Numbered from the stretch's first letter, positions 17,441 through 26,538 are shown. The stretch: DNA of 36,991 nucleotides from Chitinophagaceae bacterium (GCA_020848815.1 JADLHL010000208.1:1-36991); one strand, 5' to 3'. Notes: generated from the letters alone by a model not told the origin. A program made the numbers and translations.

Positions 17441-17785
17441 TTAAACTGCAAAGCTGGTACCACAGCCACAGGTTGAGCTGGCATTGGGGTTTTTGAAAGT
17501 GAAGCCGCGGCTGTTCAATCCTCCTTCCCAATGAATCTCCATGCCATAGAGATAAATTTCATGCGAAGGATTAATCAAACACGGCAACCCTTCTACATCA
17601 AAATGCTTATCACCTTCATTAGGCTCGTCAAAATCGAGTACATAGGTCATACCGCTGCAGCCACCACCTTTTACACCCACCCGCAATTGTTTGCCCATTG
17701 CCAGCGGCTCTTCCGCCAGCAAACGCTTGAGTTCGGCAATGGCATCAGCCGTAAAAGTGACAGGTAATTGTGCGATCATTTCCAT
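17441..17785 (-). CDS. A-type iron-sulfur cluster carrier (IscA/ErpA/SufA family)
   Basis: Small cytoplasmic protein that takes Fe-S clusters from the assembly scaffold to target enzymes. The 114-residue product has the three cluster cysteines in the family positions: Cys43 in GGGCSGMTY and Cys106 and Cys108 in STCGCGTSF near the C-terminus. It also has RVGVKGG and HEIYLYGMEIHWEGGL. The frame is open to 17887, but ATG 17785 is preceded by GGAGG eight bases upstream, a strong Shine-Dalgarno that is rare in this window, and by a -7 box, and gives a normal family length. IscA, ErpA and SufA cannot be told apart from sequence alone here. No other isc or suf genes are adjacent. RimO and other Fe-S enzymes would be likely clients. 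Confidence 0.92.
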   Translation of the reverse strand: MEMIAQLPVTFTADAIAELKRLLAEEPLAMGKQLRVGVKGGGCSGMTYVLDFDEPNEGDKHFDVEGLPCLINPSHEIYLYGMEIHWEGGLNSRGFTFKNPNASSTCGCGTSFAV

Positions 17786-17792
17786 ATGAATT

Positions 17793-17811
17793 TCCTCCGT
17801 TCGCAAATTTA
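17793..17811 (-). promoter_or_regulatory. -7 box and Shine-Dalgarno of the Fe-S carrier gene
   Basis: On the minus strand TAAATTTG (17804-17811) matches TAnnTTTG exactly and is followed by ACGGAGGAAATTCAT directly before ATG 17785. The predicted leader is about 15-20 bases and carries GGAGG, which fixes the start codon. Confidence 0.55.
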
Positions 17812-17933
17812 CAGCTATCTGCATTCCTTTATCCACCGACCTTTCCAATGGCTGAAACATTTCTGAAATCGGAAGCCGCTTTAACATGCTGTTGATGCAT
17901 ACAGCAAAGCAGGTTACCTCTTACCTTAGCGTC

Positions 17934-18452
17934 ATGGATTTTACACATTTAGAAGTAACGCTTGCTATTTTTCTTGCGGTCGTTCTGGCTGTATTCGCTT
18001 TTTACTTTTTTCAAACGCAGCGCATTATGAAAAAGCTGCGCCAAACGCCGCCCCGCAATGCGGAAGCCGATAAGCTCAAAATTGCTGCCTATGAAAGGCT
18101 GACACTCTTTGCCGAACGCAACAAGATTGACAACCTGATCAATCGTTTTTACCAACCCGGTATGGATACTCAAACCATGCGCCAGTTGATGCTGCAATCC
18201 ATCAGAGAAGAATTTGACCACAACGTAACACAGCAGCTCTATGTAAAAGCCCCAATTTGGGATGCCGTTAGCAAAATCAAAGAACAAAACATGTTTATCA
18301 TAAACCAGGTGGCAGCCATGCTACCCGGTGATGCACCAGCCATGGAGTTCAACAAACAACTGATTCAACTCATTCATCAAAATGAAAATACTACCATGAA
18401 CAAAGTAGTATTGGAAGCCTTGCAATTTGAAGTACAACAACTGATGAACTAA
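17934..18452 (+). CDS. single-pass membrane protein, conserved in Bacteroidota (DUF7935-like)
   Basis: Role unknown. The 172-residue product from ATG 17934 has one N-terminal membrane segment (about 6-28, [20 protein letters not shown]) and then a basic, helical cytoplasmic domain. I recognise the conserved core [18 protein letters not shown] (about 45-62) and [14 protein letters not shown] (about 91-104) from a Bacteroidota family that I recall as DUF7935, though the number is uncertain. The frame opens 16 codons earlier, but those residues overlap the divergent gene region, and the hydrophobic segment starts properly at [16 protein letters not shown] seven bases before that ATG looks like a -7 box with one mismatch. 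The methylmalonyl-CoA mutase gene follows after only 10 bases, so the two are surely cotranscribed. Confidence 0.82.
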   Translation: MDFTHLEVTLAIFLAVVLAVFAFYFFQTQRIMKKLRQTPPRNAEADKLKIAAYERLTLFAERNKIDNLINRFYQPGMDTQTMRQLMLQSIREEFDHNVTQQLYVKAPIWDAVSKIKEQNMFIINQVAAMLPGDAPAMEFNKQLIQLIHQNENTTMNKVVLEALQFEVQQLMN

Positions 18453-18462
18453 ACGATTTGCC

Positions 18463-20028
18463 ATGAGTGATATAAAACCTGTACACACAGACAGTGGCAT
18501 AGCCATTGATGTACGCTACAATGCTCAATCGAAAAAAGCCACCCCACAACTGGAAGAGCCTGGTGCCTTTCCTTTTACCCGTGGTGTACAGCCCGACATG
18601 TACCGCGGCCGGCTGTGGACCATGCGCCAATACGCAGGCTTTAGCACTGCAGAAGAAAGCAACAAGCGGTATCACTACCTGCTCAACCAAGGTGTGATGG
18701 GCTTGAGTGTTGCCTTTGATTTGCCCACGCAAATTGGCTACGACAGCGATCATGCATTAGCAGAAGGTGAAGTAGGTAAAGTGGGTGTAGCTATCGATAG
18801 CATTGAAGACATGCAAACGCTCTTCAAGGGCATCAATCTGCAGGACGTGAGCACCAGCATGACCATCAATGCAACCGGCTATATTTTGCTGAGCTTGTAT
18901 GTGGCACTGGCCAAGCAGCAAGGTGCAGATTTGAGTAAAATCACTGGCACCATTCAAAACGATATTCTGAAAGAATATGCAGCACGTGGCACTTACATCT
19001 ATCCGCCCAAACCCAGCATGCGCATCATCACCGATATTTTTGAGTGGTGTAGCAAAGACCTGCCCAAATGGAATACCATTTCTATTAGTGGTTATCACAT
19101 TCGTGAAGCAGGCAGCACTGCAGTGCAGGAAATTGCTTTTACCCTCAGTAATGGCAAAGCGTATGTAAAAGCCGCTTTGGAAAAAGGCCTCGACATCAAC
19201 GTATTTGGCAAGCGCCTGTCATTCTTCTTCAATGCACACAACAACTTGTTTGAAGAAGTAGCCAAGTTTAGAGCGGCCCGCAAAATGTGGGCAAAGATTA
19301 TGAAAGAGTTGGGCGCAACAGACGAAAAAGCCATGATGCTGCGCTTTCATACACAAACAGGTGGCAGTACACTCACAGCTCAGCAACCACTCAACAATAT
19401 TTCAAGAGTAACCTTGCAAACATTGGCCGCAGTAATGGGCGGCACACAAAGTTTGCATACCAATGGCTACGATGAAGCCCTGAGTTTGCCCACCGAAGAA
19501 GCCGCCAGAATTGCGCTGCGTACCCAACAGATTGTGGCGTTTGAAAGTGGTGCAGCAGATACTGTAGACCCATTGGCCGGCAGCTATTTTGTAGAAGCTC
19601 TCACTGCAGAAGTAGAAGCCAAAGCATGGGAACTGATGGGGAAAATTGATGCCATGGGCGGCAGCGTTACGGCTATTGAAGAAGGATTTATGCAGGATGA
19701 AATTGCCCGCAGTGCCTACGAGTATCAACGCAATATTGAAAACGGCAGCAAGATTATTGTGGGCGTCAACAAGTTTCAGGTGGCCGAAGAACAGCACCCG
19801 CCGGTGTTTAAAATTGACGATAGCATTCGCCGCATTCAGTCGGAAAAACTTGCTGCACTGAGAGCCGGCCGTAATGCGCAGTTGGCTGCACAAAGCTTTG
19901 CCAACATTGAAGCAGCCGCCAAAGATGGCAGTAACCTGATGCCGCATGTCATCAGCGCCGTTGAAAACAAATGCACATTGGGCGAAATTTCCGACGTGTT
20001 GCGCAAAGTGTTTGGTGAATACAAATAA
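18463..20028 (+). CDS. methylmalonyl-CoA mutase, stand-alone catalytic subunit
   Basis: Adenosylcobalamin enzyme that interconverts methylmalonyl-CoA and succinyl-CoA. The 521-residue product contains only the CoA-binding TIM barrel; the C-terminal B12-binding domain of the ~720-residue enzymes is missing, so a separate small subunit must be encoded elsewhere. Substrate-choice residues point to methylmalonyl-CoA. Tyr57 ([16 protein letters not shown]) and Arg175 ([13 protein letters not shown]) stand where the Propionibacterium enzyme has Tyr89 and Arg207; isobutyryl-CoA mutases have Phe and Gln there. The spacing of 118 residues and the following 37 residues to His212 (SGYHIREAG, His244 equivalent) agree exactly. 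[23 protein letters not shown] and [15 protein letters not shown] are also typical. ATG 18463 is the only sensible start. The downstream hairpin ends the unit. SucC at 35039 handles its product. Confidence 0.93.
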   Translation: MSDIKPVHTDSGIAIDVRYNAQSKKATPQLEEPGAFPFTRGVQPDMYRGRLWTMRQYAGFSTAEESNKRYHYLLNQGVMGLSVAFDLPTQIGYDSDHALAEGEVGKVGVAIDSIEDMQTLFKGINLQDVSTSMTINATGYILLSLYVALAKQQGADLSKITGTIQNDILKEYAARGTYIYPPKPSMRIITDIFEWCSKDLPKWNTISISGYHIREAGSTAVQEIAFTLSNGKAYVKAALEKGLDINVFGKRLSFFFNAHNNLFEEVAKFRAARKMWAKIMKELGATDEKAMMLRFHTQTGGSTLTAQQPLNNISRVTLQTLAAVMGGTQSLHTNGYDEALSLPTEEAARIALRTQQIVAFESGAADTVDPLAGSYFVEALTAEVEAKAWELMGKIDAMGGSVTAIEEGFMQDEIARSAYEYQRNIENGSKIIVGVNKFQVAEEQHPPVFKIDDSIRRIQSEKLAALRAGRNAQLAAQSFANIEAAAKDGSNLMPHVISAVENKCTLGEISDVLRKVFGEYK

Positions 20029-20048
20029 GTACTAACAACCATATTTCG

Positions 20049-20075
20049 AACCCCGGCAAGCTCCGGGGTTTTCTT
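20049..20075 (+). terminator. intrinsic terminator after the mutase gene
   Basis: AACCCCGG / CCGGGGTT (20049-20056 and 20063-20070), an 8-bp GC-rich stem with a 6-base loop, followed by TTCTTTT. It starts 20 bases after the mutase stop. Confidence 0.88.
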
Positions 20076-20188
20076 TTGCCCACCCACGAAAAAACTACTA
20101 TAGAATAGCCGACAGTAGTTAAATTGCTAACCGCTTACCGTCATTGCCCCGACACGTACTCCGTTTTCTTTATTGTCATTCATTGCTT

Positions 20189-21712
20189 ATGAAACGAATT
20201 GTTTATTCCGTCCTCTGTTTACTCATCGCAGCTACTCATGCCAAATCACAACTGCCTCAATCATTGGGTGCAGATTTAGATGCGTACATCAACAAAGGAT
20301 TGAGCGACTGGCAACTGCCGGGTTTGGCATTGGTTATTGTAAAAGATGGACAGATAATTAAAATGCAAGGCTACGGTGTAAAAGACATTCAAAACAAAAC
20401 ACCAGTAGATGTAAACACACATTTTTTTATTGCCAGCAACAGCAAATTATTTACGGGTACCGCACTGGCCAATTTGGAACAACAAGGCAAGCTCAACCTC
20501 AACGATCCCATCACCAAATACTATCCCGATTATCAGCTGTACGACACCATCAATACAAAGCTCGTTAGCATACGAGACATGCTGAGCCATCGCATTGGCA
20601 CCAAAACTTTTCAGGGCGATTTTACTTTCTGGAACACCACCCTATCTCGCTCCGACATCATGCAGCGAATGCGATTGCTGAAACCATCTGCTGTATTTCG
20701 GCAAGAGTACGGCTACTGCAACAGCTGCTTCCTTACGGCCGGCGAAATCATTCCGAAAGTGATTGGCCAAAGCTGGGAGCAATATGTGCAGGATAGCATA
20801 TTGAACCGGCTGGATATGCGCAACAGTTTTGCGGCTTCCAATGGCATTGAATTGCGCAGCAAAAACATTGCTACGCCTTACACAACTTCGTACTCTGGCA
20901 ACCTCAATGTTGTTCCTTATGATAAATGGGATAACCTTGGTCCGGCGGCCAGCATAGTGAGTAATGTACAAGACCTGAGCAAGTGGTTGCTGTTTCAGTT
21001 AGACAGTGGCCGGCACAACGGACAACGGGTGATGCCTTGGAGTACATTGGCCAGAACCCGCAGCATCAATGTAATGACCGGTAGTTTTAAATCATCGGTG
21101 TATCCCATCAATTTCAGAGGCTATGGTTTGGGTGTATTTGCTGCTGATTACAACGGACATCAACTCTACTGGCACACAGGTGGTGCCGCTGGCATGGTGA
21201 GCAATGTGTGCTTTGCACCCGATTTAAAACTGGGTATTGCCATCCTCACCAACAACGACAACCAAAACTTTTTTGAAGCTTTGCGTTACCAACTGCTCGA
21301 TTATTTTTTGAAAGTGCCACAGGTAGATCGCAGTGCACAAATGCTGCCCGGTTTTCAGCAAGACATGAAAGATCAGCTCACAGAAATTGCTGCATGGCGC
21401 AACCGTGCAAAGGGACAAATGCCAACACTTTCTCTGGAAAAATACGCCGGCACCTATACCAATGAATTGTACGGAAGCATTACTGTTGCGGCCAGCAACA
21501 ACAAGCAATTGCTGATACGTTTTCAACAGCATCCTACTATGACGGCAACACTTACTTATATGGACAACAATGAGTGGCTGCTGGAATACAGCAATATTGA
21601 GTATGGCATTTTTGCCACCAAATTCGACATCAAAAACAATGCTGTGCAATCGCTGCAAATTCCGGTGAATCCGTTTGTAGAAATGGATGCTTACACTTTT
21701 ACCAAGCAATAA
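20189..21712 (+). CDS. exported serine hydrolase, beta-lactamase class C family
   Basis: Periplasmic penicillin-binding-protein-like hydrolase; members act as D-Ala-carboxypeptidases, D-amino-acid peptidases or esterases, and the true substrate cannot be read here. The 507-residue product has a signal peptide (MKRIVYSVLCLLIAATHAKSQ), then the barrel with all three motifs: SxxK at Ser83-Lys86 (ASNSKLF), YxN at Tyr176-Asn178 (GYCNSC) and HTG at 329-331 (LYWHTGGAAGM). DMLSHRIGTKTF near 131-142 is the usual loop before motif 2. The last 110 residues (about 395-507; LEKYAGTYTNELYGSITVA) form a separate lipocalin-like DUF3471-type domain. ATG 20189 gives the signal peptide; the extra 15 codons upstream do not. 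An exported M20 hydrolase gene follows after 20 bases. Confidence 0.92.
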   Translation: MKRIVYSVLCLLIAATHAKSQLPQSLGADLDAYINKGLSDWQLPGLALVIVKDGQIIKMQGYGVKDIQNKTPVDVNTHFFIASNSKLFTGTALANLEQQGKLNLNDPITKYYPDYQLYDTINTKLVSIRDMLSHRIGTKTFQGDFTFWNTTLSRSDIMQRMRLLKPSAVFRQEYGYCNSCFLTAGEIIPKVIGQSWEQYVQDSILNRLDMRNSFAASNGIELRSKNIATPYTTSYSGNLNVVPYDKWDNLGPAASIVSNVQDLSKWLLFQLDSGRHNGQRVMPWSTLARTRSINVMTGSFKSSVYPINFRGYGLGVFAADYNGHQLYWHTGGAAGMVSNVCFAPDLKLGIAILTNNDNQNFFEALRYQLLDYFLKVPQVDRSAQMLPGFQQDMKDQLTEIAAWRNRAKGQMPTLSLEKYAGTYTNELYGSITVAASNNKQLLIRFQQHPTMTATLTYMDNNEWLLEYSNIEYGIFATKFDIKNNAVQSLQIPVNPFVEMDAYTFTKQ

Positions 21713-21732
21713 AACAACTAACAACAATAGCT

Positions 21733-23043
21733 ATGAGAAAAACAATGACCGCTTCGCTGCTGGTGCTCAGCACCGCAGCCATGGCACAACCCAATGCGGC
21801 CGCTATCAATTCGGGTGCAGCTGCATTGCAGCCCAAATTGGTAGAATGGCGCCGACACTTGCACCAGCATCCGGAGTTGGGCAACCGCGAAGTGCAAACG
21901 GCAGCATACGTCGCAGCACATTTAAAAGCGCTGGGCATAGAAGTGCGGGAAAAAGTTGGGGTTACCGGCGTGGTGGGCATACTGCGTGGTGGCAAACCCG
22001 GCCCGGTAGTAGCACTTCGTGCAGATATGGATGCGCTGCCCGTGAAAGAACGGGTTGACTTGCCGTTTAAATCAACTGTAACGGCCGAGTATTTAGGACA
22101 AACCGTTCCTGTGATGCATGCCTGCGGACATGACACGCATGTGAGTATGTTGATGGGTACAGCACAGCTGCTGGCCAGTATGAAAAAAGATGTACCCGGC
22201 ACAGTTGTCTTTATTTTTCAACCTGCAGAAGAAGGCCCTCCCGGCAATGAAGAAGGCGGTGCACTACTCATGATTAAAGAAGGTGCCCTCGACAATCCGA
22301 AAGTGGATGCCATTTTTGGATTGCACATCAATTCGCAAACGCCTATCGGTGAAATTAAATACAAACCCGAAGGCACCATGGCCAGCAGCGATTGGTTTAC
22401 CATTAAAGTAAAAGGCAAACAAACGCATGGTTCGCAGCCATGGTCGGGTGTAGATCCCATTATGGTAAGTGCCGCCATCATTGATGGATTGCAAACCATC
22501 GTGAGCCGCGAAATGGAACTCACCAAAGCTCCCGTGGTGATTTCTGTAGGTAAAATCAACAGCGGTGTTCGCAGCAATATCATTCCTGAAGAAGCAACCA
22601 TGGAAGGAACCCTGCGTACGCTTGACCCCAACATGCAAAAGCAATTGCACGAACGCATGAAGAAACTGGTGACCACTATTGCTGAAGCACATGGTGCTTC
22701 TGCTGAAGTTAGCATCGATACCAAAACGCTGGTGACGTACAACAATCCGGAGCTTACTGCCATGATGGTACCATCGCTGGTAAAAGCGGCAGGTGAAGGC
22801 AATGTAAAACTCACAGAGTGGACCACCGGTGCAGAAGACTTTTCTTATTTCAGCGATAAAGTGCCCGGTATATTTTTCTTTTTGGGTGGCATGCCTGCCG
22901 GCAAAAATCCGAAAGAAGCAGCGCCGCACCACACGCCCGATTTTTACATCGACGATAGCATGCTCGATGTAGGCGTAAAAGCCTTTGCCAACCTGGTGTT
23001 TGACTATGCCGCGTTGAAAGCGCCGGCAACGAAGAAGAAATAA
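21733..23043 (+). CDS. exported M20 family amidohydrolase
   Basis: Zinc-dependent amidohydrolase of the M20D group (hippurate, N-acyl amino acid or auxin-conjugate hydrolases), here probably periplasmic. The 436-residue product begins with a signal peptide (MRKTMTASLLVLSTAAMAQ). Metal-site motifs are visible: ALRADMDALPV (95-104), MHACGHDTHVSML (128-140) with Cys131 and His133, FQPAEEGPPGNEEGG (162-176) with the Glu pair, and GLHI (196-199) with His198. A final His lies in the HHTPDF segment near 400. Cys131 as a metal ligand is typical of M20D. The dimerisation lid domain is around 205-320 (KVKGKQTHGSQPWSGVDP). Being exported distinguishes it from most characterised relatives. The 20-base gap to the serine hydrolase suggests joint expression, perhaps for breaking down outside peptides or acyl amino acids. 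Confidence 0.92.
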   Translation: MRKTMTASLLVLSTAAMAQPNAAAINSGAAALQPKLVEWRRHLHQHPELGNREVQTAAYVAAHLKALGIEVREKVGVTGVVGILRGGKPGPVVALRADMDALPVKERVDLPFKSTVTAEYLGQTVPVMHACGHDTHVSMLMGTAQLLASMKKDVPGTVVFIFQPAEEGPPGNEEGGALLMIKEGALDNPKVDAIFGLHINSQTPIGEIKYKPEGTMASSDWFTIKVKGKQTHGSQPWSGVDPIMVSAAIIDGLQTIVSREMELTKAPVVISVGKINSGVRSNIIPEEATMEGTLRTLDPNMQKQLHERMKKLVTTIAEAHGASAEVSIDTKTLVTYNNPELTAMMVPSLVKAAGEGNVKLTEWTTGAEDFSYFSDKVPGIFFFLGGMPAGKNPKEAAPHHTPDFYIDDSMLDVGVKAFANLVFDYAALKAPATKKK

Positions 23044-23063
23044 AGAAGCAGGTATTGCATGTG

Positions 23064-23097
23064 AAAAGCGGTAGCCAATGGTTACCGCTTTTTTTGT
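23064..23097 (+). terminator. intrinsic terminator after the amidohydrolase gene
   Basis: A 13-bp stem AAAAGCGGTAGCC / GGTTACCGCTTTT (23064-23076 and 23080-23092), one G-T wobble, a 3-base loop, then more T residues. Confidence 0.9.
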
Positions 23098-23185
23098 TTC
23101 GATTATCTCCCCTTTTCAATACAAGATTTTAATCATACTTTGATAAGGAGAACTTCTGCTATTTCGTAACCGTAAAACGGAAGCT

Positions 23186-23815
23186 ATGAGCCTCGATATT
23201 CATCTGTTGCTCGCCATGGGTGCATCTTATCACAAAGTGCAAAAAGGCGAAATCATTTTTCATGAAGGTGGTTATTGTTACTACTACCACCAATTGGTGA
23301 GTGGTAGTGTACGCTGGGTGAATATTGATGAATACGGACAAGAGCATGTACAATCCATCATAGAACCGGGTGAGTGTTTTGGTGAATTGCCATTGTTTGA
23401 TGACCGGCCTTATGCAGCATCCGCCATTGCCGGCGAAGACTGCCTGATACTGCGGTTACGCAAAGATGTGTTTCGCAAACTCATGAAAGATGATTATGAA
23501 ATACATCTGGAAATGAACCGCATTTTGGTAGAAAGAATCCGGTTCAAATTTTTGATGCAATACTCCATTACCCGTCATACACCTGAAGATCGCATCCGCA
23601 TTCTCATGGAATATTTCCTGAAAGAAAAACGACACATTTGTCCGCATAGTTTTCAACTCAAACTTACCCGCCAGCAAATAGCCGACCTTGCCGGCCTAAG
23701 GGTTGAAACAGTCATCCGGGCCATTCGTAAAATGCATGAAGAGGGTTTACTGCTAATTGAAAACAGGAAGATTTTCATTCCGGATTTGCCGCCACATCAC
23801 GGCTATCTGAATTAG
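23186..23815 (+). CDS. Crp/Fnr family transcriptional regulator
   Basis: DNA-binding regulator of 209 residues. The cyclic-nucleotide-binding-like beta roll spans about 8-115 (KVQKGEIIFHEGGYCYYYHQL, SGSVRW, then PGECFGELPLFDDRPYAAS). A long dimer helix covers about 108-135, and the winged helix-turn-helix about 150-205, with LTRQQIADLAGLRVETVIRAIRKM as the recognition unit. The FGELPLFDDRPYAAS stretch is the phosphate-binding-cassette region, but the Arg-Thr/Ser pair used for cAMP by E. coli Crp is replaced by RPYAAS, so cAMP binding is uncertain. It has no FNR-type N-terminal cysteine cluster. ATG 23186 gives a normal length. The transporter gene follows 86 bases later with no terminator between, so it may be cotranscribed or controlled by this protein. 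Confidence 0.92.
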   Translation: MSLDIHLLLAMGASYHKVQKGEIIFHEGGYCYYYHQLVSGSVRWVNIDEYGQEHVQSIIEPGECFGELPLFDDRPYAASAIAGEDCLILRLRKDVFRKLMKDDYEIHLEMNRILVERIRFKFLMQYSITRHTPEDRIRILMEYFLKEKRHICPHSFQLKLTRQQIADLAGLRVETVIRAIRKMHEEGLLLIENRKIFIPDLPPHHGYLN

Positions 23816-23901
23816 CAAAAGAAGTTGCCGACTTTCTGCCAGTGGCTTTCAGCCATGAAGCTTTGGGCCTTACATTTACGGCCTCCAATCAATTACATCA
23901 C

Positions 23902-25125
23902 ATGGCAGAGAAAAAGTCGGCCGCCATTGGCTTCATTTTCATAACACTACTGATCGACATCACCGGCTGGGGATTAATCATTCCTGTATTACCCCAATTA
24001 ATAAAAGACCTGACGGGTGGCGATGTATCGAGTGCAGCGCAATGGGCTGGATGGTTAGGTTTTGCGTACGCCATTACTCAGTTTATTTTTTCACCCATCG
24101 TAGGTAGTTTGAGTGATCAGGTCGGACGCCGGCCGGTATTGTTGTTCAGCCTCTTTGGCTTTGGTGTCGATTATATTTTACTCGCTTTGGCTCCCAGCAT
24201 GGCGTGGTTGTTTGCGGGCCGCATTATTGCAGGCATCACGGGCAGTAGCATCACTACAGCCTCTGCTTATATTGCCGACATCAGCACCACAGAAACCCGG
24301 GCCAAAAACTTTGGTATGATTGGCGCTGCATTTGGTGTCGGTTTTATTCTCGGCCCGGTACTCGGTGGTTTGCTTGGTCAGTTTGGGGCACGTGTACCAT
24401 TTTGGACAGCTTCTGCCCTGTGCCTGCTCAACTGGCTCTATGGTTATTTTGTATTGCCCGAATCGCTGGGCAAAGAACATCGTCGTGCATTCAGTTGGTC
24501 GAGTGCCATTCCATTTAAATCGCTGCTGAATTTGCGTAAATACCCAAGCATCACGGCACTTATTTTTTCATTAACCCTCGTATACATTGCGGGACATGCC
24601 GTGCAAAGCAACTGGAGTTTTTATGGCATTGAGCGGTTCAACTGGAACGAAAAAATGATTGGCATTTCATTGGGTGTGGTTGGCTTGTTGGTTGGCCTGG
24701 TACAAGGTGGTTTGGTGCGGGTAATCAACCCCAAAATTGGCAATGAAAAAAGTATTTATCTCGGGCTTTTGTTGTATACGCTTGGCATGGTATTGTTTGG
24801 CTTAGCTACCGAAACCTGGATGATGTTTTTGTTTCTGATTCCTTATTGCCTGGGTGGTATTTGCGGCCCGGCTTTACAAGCCATTATCAGCGGACAAGTG
24901 CCGCCTAACCAGCAGGGCGAATTGCAGGGTGCACTCACCAGCCTGATGAGTGTTACCAGCATTGTAGGCCCGCCACTCATGACCAACACATTTGCATATT
25001 TTACTGATAAAGCCCATCATGTGTACCTGCCGGGAGCACCGTTCTTTTTGGGTTCGGCGTTCATGCTGGTGAGTGCCTGGCTGGCTTATCGGTCCTTGCA
25101 TCCGGGCAAGGCCGTTGCTGCTTAA
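23902..25125 (+). CDS. MFS transporter, TCR/Tet family (TetA-like)
   Basis: Twelve-helix inner-membrane proton antiporter of the drug:H+ antiporter-1 group, closest in pattern to TetA-class tetracycline pumps. The 407-residue product shows the opening ITLLIDITGWGLIIPVLPQLI (the DxxGxGLIxPVLP pattern), motif A GSLSDQVGRRPVLLFS between helices 2 and 3, and GFILGPVLGGLLG (motif C of antiporters) in helix 5. A central cytoplasmic loop lies near 185-205 (ESLGKEHRRAFSW). Chromosomal proteins of this kind in Bacteroidota are common and need not give tetracycline resistance. ATG 23902 fits; a GTG 20 codons upstream adds residues that are not hydrophobic or family-like. The regulator gene upstream may control it. 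Confidence 0.9.
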   Translation: MAEKKSAAIGFIFITLLIDITGWGLIIPVLPQLIKDLTGGDVSSAAQWAGWLGFAYAITQFIFSPIVGSLSDQVGRRPVLLFSLFGFGVDYILLALAPSMAWLFAGRIIAGITGSSITTASAYIADISTTETRAKNFGMIGAAFGVGFILGPVLGGLLGQFGARVPFWTASALCLLNWLYGYFVLPESLGKEHRRAFSWSSAIPFKSLLNLRKYPSITALIFSLTLVYIAGHAVQSNWSFYGIERFNWNEKMIGISLGVVGLLVGLVQGGLVRVINPKIGNEKSIYLGLLLYTLGMVLFGLATETWMMFLFLIPYCLGGICGPALQAIISGQVPPNQQGELQGALTSLMSVTSIVGPPLMTNTFAYFTDKAHHVYLPGAPFFLGSAFMLVSAWLAYRSLHPGKAVAA

Positions 25126-25148
25126 ATACCTGTTAGTTGTAAAATTAC

Positions 25149-25178
25149 AAACGCCGTTACATTGCTGTAACGGCGTTT
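25149..25178. terminator. bidirectional intrinsic terminator
   Basis: A perfect 12-bp stem AAACGCCGTTAC / GTAACGGCGTTT (25149-25160 and 25167-25178) with a 6-base loop, between the convergent transporter (+) and aspartate kinase (-) genes. Confidence 0.9.
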
Positions 25179-25218
25179 TCTATTATGCTGCATTGTAGCC
25201 TTTTGCTTTGAGCCTTTC

Positions 25219-26538
25219 CTACAATCCAAACAATCCACTATTCAATGCTTGCAGTGTAGTGGTTTTGTGGGCAGAAGGCAGCAACAAACTTACATTGTGA
25301 CGGCTGCCACCATAGCTCACCATGCGTACTGGTATGTCTTTCAGCGAATCGAACAACTTCATCAATACATCTTTCGTTTCAGCAATTTCATTGCCCACCA
25401 CCGATACGATGGTTTGATTGTCTTCCACTTCTACTGTTCCAAATGGTTCCAATTCTTTCAAAATTTCTGCCAGGTGAGTAGCGTTATCAATGGTTACACT
25501 TACTGCCACTTCCGAAGTTGTAATCATGTCGATACTGGTGCGGTACTTTTCGAACACTTCGAAAATTTTACGCAAAAAACCATAGGCCAGCAACATGCGG
25601 CTGCTGCGGATATTGATGGCATAGATACCATCTTTTGCAGCCACTGCTTTTACGCCGGTGCTACCAGCTTCTTCTACAATCAACGTGCCTTTGGCTGAAG
25701 GCTCCATGGTGTTGAGCAGTTTCACGGGCACATTGTAGTGCTGTGCGGGCCAGATAGAAGCCGGATGCAAAATCTTTGCTCCGAAGTAGGCCAGTTCAGC
25801 TGCTTCTTCAAAGCTGAGTTGTTCTACAGGTACTGTCTTTTTACATACACGTGGGTCGTTGTTGTGCATGCCATCAATGTCGGTCCATATTTCACATACT
25901 GATGCTTGTATGGCTGCTGCAATCAGTGATGCACTGTAATCACTGCCGCCACGTTTCAGGTTGTCAACCTCGCCACGGGCATTGCGGCAGATATAGCCTT
26001 GGGTAATGAACAATGATTTGCCTGCATGCTGCGCCAGTGCCTCTTTCAGCTTGGCGCTGATCACAGGTACCTGCGGTTCATCATTCATGTCGATGCTCAT
26101 AAATTCCAATGCAGGCAGCAAGGCATGATCGATGCCATTTTCTGCCAGAAATACACAGAACAATTTGGTGCTGAGCAATTCGCCCTGCGCCAGAATATCC
26201 TTATTCAATGCATCGCTGAAAGAAATTTTCAGGATGATGTTGAGGAATTCAAAATGCTCATGCACAATGGCAGTAGCCTTGGCAACTGATGCTTCCTGCT
26301 TCACCAGCTCTTGCACAAATGCATGGTAGTGAGCTTCCAGTTTATCAATCAACTGTTTGGCTTCGTCCCGTTTATATGCCGCCAGCGCATTGCTGATTTC
26401 TACAAGGGCATTTGTGGTGCCACTCAAAGCACTCAGCACAACAATCTTGGGTTCATTGTCGGCGGTAATGAGCTGCGCAACCTGGGCCATTCTCTCTGGG
26501 CGACCAACACTGGTGCCACCAAACTTCATGATTTTCAT
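25219..26538 (-). CDS. lysC: aspartate kinase (monofunctional)
   Basis: Phosphorylates aspartate, the first step to lysine, threonine, methionine and diaminopimelate. The 439-residue product has MKIMKFGGTSVGRPERM (1-17, the KFGGTS nucleotide-binding motif). The aspartate-site part is NLKRGGSDYSASLIAAA, followed by EIWTDIDGMHNNDPRV. Two ACT domains follow at the C-terminus (about 305-375, with FLRKIFEVFEKYRTSIDMITTSE, and 380-439), which would sense lysine or threonine. It is not fused to homoserine dehydrogenase. ATG 26538 is immediately at the first motif, with a purine-rich AGAGAGACAGG just ahead. It is 227 bases downstream of the Ldh-family gene on the same strand; I see no convincing hairpin in that gap. 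Confidence 0.95.
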   Translation of the reverse strand: MKIMKFGGTSVGRPERMAQVAQLITADNEPKIVVLSALSGTTNALVEISNALAAYKRDEAKQLIDKLEAHYHAFVQELVKQEASVAKATAIVHEHFEFLNIILKISFSDALNKDILAQGELLSTKLFCVFLAENGIDHALLPALEFMSIDMNDEPQVPVISAKLKEALAQHAGKSLFITQGYICRNARGEVDNLKRGGSDYSASLIAAAIQASVCEIWTDIDGMHNNDPRVCKKTVPVEQLSFEEAAELAYFGAKILHPASIWPAQHYNVPVKLLNTMEPSAKGTLIVEEAGSTGVKAVAAKDGIYAINIRSSRMLLAYGFLRKIFEVFEKYRTSIDMITTSEVAVSVTIDNATHLAEILKELEPFGTVEVEDNQTIVSVVGNEIAETKDVLMKLFDSLKDIPVRMVSYGGSRHNVSLLLPSAHKTTTLQALNSGLFGL

